Shown here piece after piece: positions 7,054-12,812 of a stretch of 12,812 nucleotides of DNA. Position 1 is the stretch's first letter. Each line of letters opens with the position of its first letter. The translations under genes were made by a program, and so were the position numbers. Below the pieces are notes generated by a model. It did not search any database and had not been told where the DNA came from. It saw nothing but the letters and a program-made list of their open reading frames with translations. The stretch lies in NCBI GenBank assembly GCA_003024985.2, contig PXIH01S0027664.1. One strand, written 5' to 3'. This DNA comes from Euperipatoides rowelli (lineage: Eukaryota > Onychophora > Udeonychophora > Euonychophora > Peripatopsidae).

Positions 7054-7770
7054 ATGGATTTCAAAATCGAATCATTCGATCCACTCAGGATGAATTGGAA
7101 TAGATATGTGGAAAGAATTAAGTATTACCTCGAAGCTCATCATGTTAAGGAAGATGTTCGGAAGGCAACTGTTTTAACCATTATAGGGGACTTTGCCTTC
7201 AACCAACTCTGTGATTTATTAGCTCCAAATTCACCAACTGATTGTAGCCTTGCTCAGATTTTATAAATACTTGAAAACCACTTTTCCCAAAGCCTCTAGC
7301 ATGTATTGAAAGATTCAATTTCTGAAATGGAGTGCAACTAGAGAATGAGCTGGCAGCTGATTTTACCACCGAGCTGCAAAAACTCAGCCTCCCTTGTGAG
7401 TTCAAAGACAACCTAAATTTTTCGTTAGTTGACCAGTTCATATTTGGTACAAATGACAGCATGCTTCAAAGACATCTTCTTTTAGAGAAAGATGACGTCT
7501 CCTTGGAAACCGTAATCCAGCTAGCGACTGCGGCTGAAGTTTTGAATAAAAGTGCTGCCATTCTCCAGAATAAAGTTAACTACAGCAGTTCTCTTTAACA
7601 AAACTCCAAACAAATTCAAGCAAGCACGCTCTGGAAAAGTGAAAAGGTTTCCCTGCAAGTGCTGTAGAGACACGCATAGAAGCGCTGATTGCAGCATTAA
7701 AGATGCAGAGTGCTTTTATTGCAGAAGGGACACTTAAGAGCCATTTGCCACTCTTTAAAACAAAGCAGCA
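7054..7770 (+). pseudogene. gag: gag pseudogene of the Ty3/gypsy element
   Basis: Encodes the structural capsid/nucleocapsid polyprotein that would package element RNA in the cytoplasm. The ATG at 7054 follows a T/A-rich leader. The frame is open to a TAA at 7264-7266 and then shifts (near 7270-7290) into the frame that is open to 7598, covering the capsid-like part (motifs FKIESFDPLRMNW and ADFTTELQKLSLPC). A further shift leads to the nucleocapsid: a first zinc knuckle at 7654-7692 (C-x2-C-x3-H-x4-C, the spacing I expect for this lineage) and a second at 7711-7748 (C-x2-C...H-x4-C) split by a one-base loss near 7723-7730, with a TAA at 7735-7737. An in-frame stop also lies near 7324-7332. 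The gene is clearly dead but its order is intact. Recognition rests on the zinc knuckles and on the pol gene that follows. Confidence 0.8.
7654..7748 (+). other. Paired CCHC zinc knuckles (nucleocapsid remnant)
   Basis: Knuckle 1 (7654-7692) retains all three Cys and the His. Knuckle 2 (7711-7748) retains its residues only across a frame change after the second Cys. These bind RNA in retroelement nucleocapsids. A Lys/Arg-rich stretch precedes them (about 7621-7650). Confidence 0.75.
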
Positions 7771-7869
7771 GATTTCTGGCAAATAAAGGGAAGCAGCCAA
7801 CTTCGCATATGACTTGGAAGGAGAAAATCTCTTGGAAGAAAACAATTTAGTTGTCAACATGACTTTTGC

Positions 7870-8225
7870 CATTAATTACAACATTAGTCTGTTTATTGTA
7901 CATTTCAACATCGACGGCAGCTTCTCCCGTTCGAAGTTGACTTAGGCATGGCCATGAACATCTTACCTCACCATGTAGTCATGAAATACTGGCCTACATG
8001 CAAGCTGCTCCCCACGGCTATGATTCTACATGCTTTCGATCACCTTATCAAACCGCTAGGAGTTTGTAAAGTCAGTGTTGAGATTAATAGTTTTAAGGCT
8101 ACAAACCTGGACTTAGTAGGCTAATCACCAAGGAAAGAAACTCCACCTTTTTAGGGTGCGCCTGGTTCCATGCACTAGGGCTGACTACCAAATTCTTAAA
8201 TTGCACCCACCCACCCCCCTAAGCT
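7870..8225 (+). pseudogene. pol: pol protease domain remnant
   Basis: The retropepsin would cut the Gag-Pol polyprotein. In the frame at 7939 the active-site motif reads Asp-Leu-Gly (7939-7947) within FEVDLGMAMNILP, where the family has Asp-Thr/Ser-Gly, so the catalytic motif is altered. Downstream text matches the rest of the fold: a flap-like region and, in another frame at about 8148-8165, FLGCAW in the place of the family's LLG-x-x-W motif. Frame changes and stops (for example near 8122-8124) separate the pieces. The following 8206-8219 is a CCCACCC-type run that adds to frame loss. It has no start codon of its own, as expected for a gag-pol fusion. Confidence 0.7.
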
Positions 8226-8229
8226 TGCT

Positions 8230-9108
8230 AAGGTTGATTTCAGCTAAGACTTAAGGAATTTAAAGACTTATTCTCTTCAAACTTATACTCACCATAGGGC
8301 ATACTGCCAAATTATTTCATAAAGATCAATCTGTTCCGAAGTCTTGCAAGCACCACCCGGTCCCTCTATCCCTCCTCCCTAGAATAGAAGAGGAGCTCAT
8401 AAAACTTCAGTCACAAGGAATTTTATTCACATTAAATGTTCAAGCTCGGCCACACCTATCGTGCCCATTGTGAAAAAGACTGGTGAGCTGAGATTATGCG
8501 GGGATTATAAGGTAGGACTCCAACCAAGCTTGAAAGTTGACAAATACCCTCTCCCCATCATTGACAGAATTCTTTCCAAGTTAGCTGGAGGTCTAATTTC
8601 TCAAAATTAGACCTTGCTCAGGCCTACCAGCAGGTGCGCATGGATGAAGATTCCACCATACTCATCACCATTAACACTCACAAGGGCCTATTTAGTGTGA
8701 TCCGGCTACCTTTCGGAGTCACCGCTGCATGACAATCTTCCAACAAATCAAGGACATGATCCTAGCCGGTATAGACCACATCAGCTGCTACCTGGATGAC
8801 ATTCTAATCGCTAGCTCTGATGAGGAAACCCATATAGCTGAATTGAAGAAAGTATTCTCTGCCTTGATAAAGCTGATGTTCGACTTAAACAAGAAAAGTG
8901 TGACTTTTTCAAAGACCAAGTCGAATACCTAGGCCATGTAATTTCCCCTCAAGGCATAAGCCCTTCTCCTTCTAAAATCAAGGCCATCATTTCAGTTCCA
9001 GACCCTAAAAATGCTGACCAATTGTGTTCATTTTTAGGGCTCGTTGGCTATTATAGAACATTTATTCCTGATCTAGCTGCCAATACTGCCCTCTTGAACA
9101 AATTGCAT
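8230..9108 (+). pseudogene. pol: pol reverse transcriptase domain remnant
   Basis: RNA-dependent DNA polymerase of the element. Conserved blocks in order: TPIVPIVKK and ELRLCGDYK (frame 1, about 8455-8512), KYPLPIIDRILSKLAGG (8542-8592), FSKLDLAQAYQQV (frame 3, from 8598), INTHKGLFSVIRLPFGV (about 8670-8720), the catalytic YLDD box (frame 2, 8789-8800) with both Asp retained, and EYLGHVISPQGI followed by FLGLVGYYR (frame 1, about 8923-9060). Frame changes fall near 8590-8600, 8727 and 8885; a TGA lies at 8730-8732 and another at 9109-9111 at the domain end. The shift at 8590-8610 coincides with a perfect hairpin. N-terminal parts (8230-8440) are heavily shifted. Confidence 0.85.
8589..8614. 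repeat. Perfect 11-bp-arm hairpin at an RT frameshift
   Basis: The arm at 8589-8599 is the exact reverse complement of 8604-8614, with loop CTCA. The right arm carries the conserved KLDL codons, while the left arm replaces the expected codons between the GG and the FSKLD motif and changes the frame. The geometry fits a template-switch event copying the right arm into the left. Confidence 0.75.
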
Positions 9109-9655
9109 TGAAAGAATAATAGATGGTCATGGGACAACAATACAGCTAAACAGTTTGAATTAATCAAACTGGCCGTCATTTCAAATGAAATTTTAACCCA
9201 CTACGACCCAAGCGTCCTATCATCCTTGTTACAGACGCTGCACCGTAGGGCATCATTGCCATCCTCTCCCACCAGTTCCTGATGGCTCAGAGAGAACAAT
9301 CATGTTTGCTTCCAGTTCCTTGTCTAAACCAGAGCAAAATTACAGCCAATTAGATAAAGAAGCTCTAGAGATAATCTTCAGGGTTAAAAAATTCCATAAG
9401 TTTTTGTTTAGCAGAAAATTCTTACTATATACGGATCACAAACCGCTGACCAGGATCTTTCATACCATTAGGGAAATTCCGGTTAAATAGCCGCAAGCTG
9501 TTTGCAAAGGTGGGCCATCATCCTTTCAGCCTATGACTTTGACATCCACTACAAGACCTCCAAGGTAACAATAATGCTGATGTGTTATCTAGGCTACCCC
9601 TAAAAGAAGCCCAACTTTCTAAAGAGGAGTGTTCAGAAGACATTCTAACCATCCA
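9109..9655 (+). pseudogene. pol: pol RNase H domain remnant
   Basis: RNase H would degrade the RNA strand of the RNA-DNA hybrid. The acidic residues expected for catalysis are visible in pieces: Asp in VTDAAP (frame 3, Asp codon 9234-9236), Glu in QLDKEALEIIF (frame 2, about 9350-9377) and Asp in LYTDHKPLTRIF (frame 2, about 9425-9460). These are followed by RWAIILSAYDFDIHYK (frame 1, about 9511-9558) and ADVLSRLPL (frame 3, about 9576-9602), the normal linker to the integrase. In-frame stops occur at 9109-9111, 9246-9248 and 9488-9490, and the frame changes near 9208, 9280, 9487 and 9562. Confidence 0.85.
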
Positions 9656-9739
9656 CCTTGGCTGTTTCTTGAGTGATAACTTGAACTTAGTAAGAAAAAC
9701 CTTAGTAAGTTTAAAATATCACTCAAGTAACAGCCAAGG
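9656..9739. repeat. 84-base hairpin inside pol (39-bp arms)
   Basis: The arm at 9656-9694 matches the reverse complement of 9701-9739 at 34 of 39 bases, with a six-base loop AAAAAC (9695-9700). The outer 23 bases match at 22. It lies in the linker between RNase H and integrase, where pol changes from frame 3 to frame 1. The right arm carries codons of the ITQVTAKD type expected at this point, so the left arm may be an inverted copy. There is no target duplication visible around it. Confidence 0.85.
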
Positions 9740-10681
9740 ATGCTGAACTTTCAAAAACTGGCAGCTTTGTTAAAAACAGTTGCCCCACAATAAACACAAC
9801 AAGGATGTGACTCCTACTCCCTTCAAACTTAGAGAAGAGAAACTATCCTTACAAGAAGGATGTCTCCTCTGGGGTTTAAGAGTGGTTATCCCCACTTCAA
9901 TCCATCCCAACATACTACAAGAGTTTCATAGAGGTCACATTGGCATCGTAAAAATGAAGCTCTTGGCTCACTCTATCTGTTGGTGGCCCAAGATGGGCTC
10001 AGATTGAACATGAGTCACTCGCAAGACTTGCCAGCTCCAAGCCATTGCAATACTGGATTAAGCCAGGGGGACCCTGGCAAAGAGTACACTTGGACTTGAT
10101 GGGACCCTTCCTGGACAAAATGTACTTGGTACTTGTAGACGCCTTCTCCAAGTGGCCTGAAGTCACAGTCCTACCAGGTATAGACTCAAACTCCGTCATA
10201 CTTGAATTCGACAAGATTTTCACCCGCTTTGGCTACTCCAACCACCTGGTCTCGGGCAACGGTACTCAGTTTACCGCCAGGCTCTTTGAGCAATTCTATA
10301 AAAAACGAGGAATCTCCCACACCAAAAGCCTCTCCCCCTTCCCACCCTGCCTTTAACGGCCAAGCCGAAAAATTTGTTGATAGCTTCAAAACCCTTCTAA
10401 CCAAACTTGAAAAAGACACCAAGGCCCCTCTACAGATCAGGCTAAATGAACTGCTTTTCAAATAACTATGCACCCCACACATCACTCTGGGACAATCTCC
10501 TGTGGAGATGCTTTTAGGATGAACCCCTCCGAGACCGTCTACAAAGGATTAACCCCTTACGTCCGATTCCCTTAAGCAGCTTTAAGCAGAAATTCACCGT
10601 CAGTCAATGCATACTGGCCCGATCCTATCACCAGGGAAAATACTCCCATAAATGGGAAATCAGCCGCATGAAAAGGTCCTG
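9717..10681 (+). pseudogene. pol: pol integrase domain remnant
   Basis: Integrase would insert element cDNA into nuclear DNA. The zinc-binding segment appears in frame 3 from 9780 (motifs GCLLWGLRVVIP, FHRGHIGIVKMK and WWPKMG); its His residues are present, but the first Cys of the CxxC pair appears to be Arg (about 10017-10036). The catalytic core follows in frame 1 from 10045 (GPWQRVHLDLMGPF, DAFSKWPEV). The first Asp is present, the second is Gly (GGC at 10255-10257, motif VSGNGTQF where the family has SDNGTQF), and the third acidic residue survives in FNGQAE (frame 2, about 10353-10370) after a shift in a C-rich run near 10325-10345. Stops lie at 10463-10465 and about 10520. A GQSPVEMLLG motif follows. 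The domain is dead. Confidence 0.88.
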
Positions 10682-10792
10682 AGCCCAGTCAGTTTCGGGA
10701 TCCTTTTTGAAAACGGAAAGGAGAGGAAAAGATGTGCTGACCATCTGCATCTGTGCCACCTACCGGAGACCCCAGAACTCATAAGGCACTGA
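10682..10792 (+). pseudogene. pol: pol C-terminal tail
   Basis: In frame 2 the stretch from 10682 to the TGA at 10790-10792 gives the chromatin-reader-like tail typical of K02A2.6-like integrases (motifs SPVSFGILFENG and CADHLHLCHLPETPEL). Its last 37 codons are uninterrupted, and they show that the purine-rich tract at 10711-10732 is coding sequence and not a polypurine tract. The stop is taken as the original pol end. Confidence 0.7.
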
Positions 10793-11304
10793 TGCCTGAT
10801 GTGGACTGGACTCACCTACAGACCCCGCCTAATACAGATGACATCTTGAATGACATAACACAACAGTTATTGATTTTTCTGCAATAACTGTAAATGAATG
10901 CAAGACTACAATATAGATAATATAAATAATTCAACGTTCTTCATACAAGTTTGACTTCTAATTCAATTTAGATTTGCACACATGTATCATTAGCTTGGAT
11001 TCCGATGTTTATTAAACTTTCAATTCAATCAATAATTTTGGTCATCTATTATGATTTTTATACCAAGTTATGTATTGCAAAATAAATCATGAGGATGATA
11101 CTATAATTTAAAATAGTGTCTTATTCATTATATAAAGGAAAATAAAACTGTTAACAAATATAAAGAGCCGTGAACTGATTGTCAACAGTGGCAGGCAGCT
11201 TGTAGGCACAACATTTTGTAGACAATGGTGTTTGTATTTTGTTTTTAATAAAGTTTTTGGTTTTTCGAGCATTGTAATTCAATAATTCTGTAAATTAGCT
11301 AACC
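10793..11304. other. Stretch after pol with no recognisable 3' LTR
   Basis: G+C stays raised to about 10850, so some element-derived sequence may continue, and then falls to background. A hairpin with perfect 10-bp arms (10863-10872 and 10882-10891, 9-base loop) sits at this transition. No sequence resembling 6772-6982 is seen, so a 3' LTR is absent or unrecognisable. An AATAAA at about 11248-11253 is noted but not tied to any gene. Confidence 0.5.
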
Positions 11305-11309
11305 CATTG

Positions 11310-11323
11310 AAAAAAAAAAAAAA
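11310..11323. repeat. A14 homopolymer
   Basis: Fourteen A on the + strand, with a second, longer A-run about 80 bases on. Either could be the tail of an old retroposon, but no body or flanking duplication is recognised. Confidence 0.6.
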
Positions 11324-11404
11324 GTAGCCTAAGTTATTCATCTAAGAACCACATGTAGCTAACTTGCTACAGATAAAATTGACATCATTGGCTTCTATTT
11401 TTTT

Positions 11405-11425
11405 AAAAAAAAAAAAAAAAAAAAA
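11405..11425. repeat. A21 homopolymer
   Basis: Twenty-one A preceded by T-rich sequence. Length is likely to vary between reads. No linked SINE or LINE is recognised upstream. Confidence 0.7.
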
Positions 11426-11711
11426 TAATTATAATAATATGAGATGTAAAATAAAACTTACTTTAAAAATGATTTACCGGAGCCCTATGTAATCTAATGG
11501 TGCAACCAATTGATACACATGATGGCATATTAGTTGCTTCTACATGAGATAGTTTCTCATTGTTTTGACCTGCTTCAATATGGCAACTATATTTCTTGTT
11601 TACACAGAAAGGGGCACTAGTGTCAATGCACAGAGTCGAGAATTACAATTCTATTCTATCTCATAGCTATTGATTTATGGGTAAAATTAAGTCAATGCTT
11701 GAAAAGACCTC
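11426..11711. other. Intergenic stretch, slightly less AT-rich
   Basis: No open frame or RNA is seen. It has normal-looking mixed sequence and one tiny stem (AGAATT and AATTCT near 11638-11653). It could be upstream sequence to the tandem repeat that follows. Confidence 0.4.
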
Positions 11712-11835
11712 ACCCTCAATTTTGTTTGGCTTAAAACTAAAATGAAAGCTGAATTCTGATTGGCTGATGCATTTTGTAAGCTCAATTTTTATTGGCTGAT
11801 TGAAAATGAAAGCTTGATTCTGATTGGTGGAATGA
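11712..11835. repeat. Four-copy ~32-bp tandem repeat with ATTGG cores
   Basis: Three units start exactly 32 bases apart at 11746, 11778 and 11810, each of the form AAGCT, then an AATT-type stretch, then ATTGG. Units 1 and 3 agree at 23 of 25 bases over 11739-11763 and 11803-11827. Units 1 and 2 agree at 19 of 22. A more diverged fourth unit precedes them from about 11714, with TTTGG in place of ATTGG. ATTGG is the reverse complement of the CCAAT box, so the array carries three regularly spaced CCAAT-type sites on the minus strand. It may be a short minisatellite or a promoter-like array. No gene is recognised next to it. Confidence 0.75.
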
Positions 11836-12812
11836 ACCACTATTTATTACCTTTTGCGATTTTGATAATTTTAACAGAATTTATGTCGGCCATACTGTTA
11901 ATCGACCGTTAACCAATCACTAATTCCGTCGGATTCTAGGTAATACTAACATATTTAACCTTGATTATATTATATTGTATTAGCATTAAACCTTTAATAT
12001 TTTTTTTCTTTCAAATTTATAGAGAAAAAAAACAATTCCAAGCATGGGCCCACTAAAATAGTGCTAAAGTGTTAAAGATGATTCTAAGGTAATATTATTA
12101 CTAATTTTTGTTTAAACTTGGAAAGACAAATGTTTAAGGGAAAAGATGGAAAAAGACATGGATGTAAACTGCAATTGTGAGGAAATGGAGATTTAGAGAA
12201 TGACAGGTAAATCTTTCTATGGATAAAATGGTGAGATTTAACTCAAATCCAATTAAAGCAAAATTATTGAAAAAAAAAAAGATTCTAGCAATATTTCAAC
12301 AAAGAAGTTCAATATAAATTCACACTATGAAATAAATTCTTTTATTTACTCCATTAAAGGAATGTTTTCTCAGCATTTTGTTTCTTTACGGATGTTAACT
12401 CAAAAATTTGTTATCTATTAAAATCAACATCTAAAATACTGTATGTAAATAAAATAAAATAAAAAACAATACAAAAACCTTTTTTTAAACAATTCACAAT
12501 GAAAGTTTCTCTACTCGTTTTATTTATAACTTGTATAAGCAAACTTAAGATTATTAGCCCAAAAGTTATCTTAAAACAGTAAGATGGCGACCAGTACACA
12601 TCTCCGTAATGCTGCTGCTTCCTAGTTTTATTGGAGTTCAGTAATTATTTATGGAATACACGATTTTCATTCTGCGATTATGAATGTCCTATGCTGCTTT
12701 TGACATCGGATCTCTTAGAGCTCTAAATTCTTAGAAATACAGTCTGATTGCATTGGATTGTGAATTGCTGACGTTATATTATAGGACTGTAACCAACACT
12801 AGGCTCAGACAA
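11836..12812. other. AT-rich intergenic stretch to window end
   Basis: No gene is supported. A CCAAT word on the + strand at about 11910-11917 follows the tandem repeat. A minus-strand frame (12411-12599, 62 codons) is Ile/Phe/Leu-rich noise. At 12581-12625 a start-like AAGATGGCGACC leads to a 13-codon frame ending at TAG (12623-12625); the same motif resembles a YY1-type site. None of these is strong enough to call. Confidence 0.45.

Larger units (their letters stand above)
6772..10792 (+). mobile_element. Degenerate Ty3/gypsy (mag/K02A2.6-like) LTR retrotransposon
   Basis: The element reads 5' LTR, primer-binding site, gag with zinc knuckles, protease, reverse transcriptase, RNase H, integrase, which is the Ty3/gypsy order (integrase last; in Ty1/copia it precedes reverse transcriptase). 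The motif style (ATPIVPIVKK, LRLCGDYK, YLDD, YTDHKPL, GPWQRVHLDLMGPF) is that of K02A2.6-like pol proteins of the mag lineage. It carries about a dozen frame changes, several in-frame stops, a lost protease motif and a lost integrase Asp, so it cannot be autonomous. There is no envelope gene. No 3' LTR could be found after the pol stop at 10792, so the copy looks 3'-truncated; its true 3' limit may extend to about 10850, where G+C falls. The 5' edge at 6772 is an estimate. Confidence 0.9.

Noticed and set aside
7199-7872. Minus-strand frames under gag (7199-7462 and 7576-7872)
   Set aside because: They are antisense shadows of gag, which is identified by its zinc knuckles and by its pol neighbour.
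9999-10485. Minus-strand frames under integrase (9999-10223 and 10186-10485)
   Set aside because: Antisense shadows of the integrase core, whose sense-strand motifs are unmistakable.
10711-10740. Purine-rich tract followed by TG, resembling a polypurine tract and the start of a 3' LTR
   Set aside because: The tract lies in the uninterrupted C-terminal reading frame of pol, which continues through conserved-looking residues to the stop at 10790-10792.
11748-11860. Shared TTTTGCGA word between 11851 and the primer-binding-site region, as a trace of a 3' LTR
   Set aside because: Only eight bases are shared and nothing around them aligns with 6772-6982.
12411-12599. 62-codon minus-strand open frame
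   Set aside because: Ile, Leu and Phe-rich composition expected from AT-rich DNA; no motif.
12581-12625. AAGATGGCGACC start-like context with a 13-codon frame
   Set aside because: Too short to support, ends quickly in TAG, and no splice donor is evident; it could equally be a YY1-type site.

Overview
This is a eukaryotic, probably invertebrate animal, genomic window. It is very AT-rich outside one island (a hand count of 2641-2700 gives 7 G+C in 60 bases) and is full of A/T and C homopolymers and short microsatellites. It has no bacterial-style gene packing, no CRISPR array, and no tRNA or rRNA that I can recognise. The exact organism cannot be fixed from the sequence. A mag/K02A2.6-like Ty3/gypsy element and repeat-rich intergenic DNA fit a crustacean, mollusc or similar genome.

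The dominant feature is one dead Ty3/gypsy LTR retrotransposon on the + strand, about 6772-10792. It has a putative 5' LTR (about 6772-6982) carrying an 18-bp palindrome, a 12-bp palindrome and an AATAAA signal, then a degraded primer-binding site (6985-6996), gag (7054-~7770) and pol (~7900-10792). Domains run protease, reverse transcriptase, RNase H, integrase, which is the Ty3/gypsy order. The reading frame changes about a dozen times and there are several in-frame stops. The protease motif reads D-L-G instead of D-T/S-G, and the second catalytic Asp of the integrase is Gly. No 3' LTR is recognisable. The element is locally much richer in G+C than its surroundings (28/60 in 8461-8520).

The second clear mobile element is a 1407-bp non-autonomous DNA transposon at 4114-5520. 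It has terminal inverted repeats matching at 33 of 35 bases, flanked by a TAA/TAA target duplication, with no transposase gene inside.

The rest is intergenic. From left to right: a small GC-rich hairpin with a nearby direct repeat (162-319); a possible terminal-exon-like stretch (742-838); a TTA microsatellite (1141-1172); a G-quadruplex-type run (1546-1594); a 15-bp-arm hairpin (2168-2203); a coding-like minus-strand fragment beside a C-run repeat (3252-3469); an open frame of 95 codons (3760-4047); a second possible terminal exon followed by two AATAAA signals (6209-6419); and a four-copy, ~32-bp tandem repeat in which each unit carries an ATTGG or ATTGG-like core (11712-11835).

The most interesting signal is that two of the pol frame changes fall on near-perfect or perfect hairpins with 4-6-nt loops (8589-8614 and 9656-9739). 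This is what template-switch (quasi-palindrome) mutation would leave behind. A third hairpin of the same type lies outside the element (2168-2203). I found no convincing new multi-gene system; the window is best read as transposon-rich intergenic DNA.
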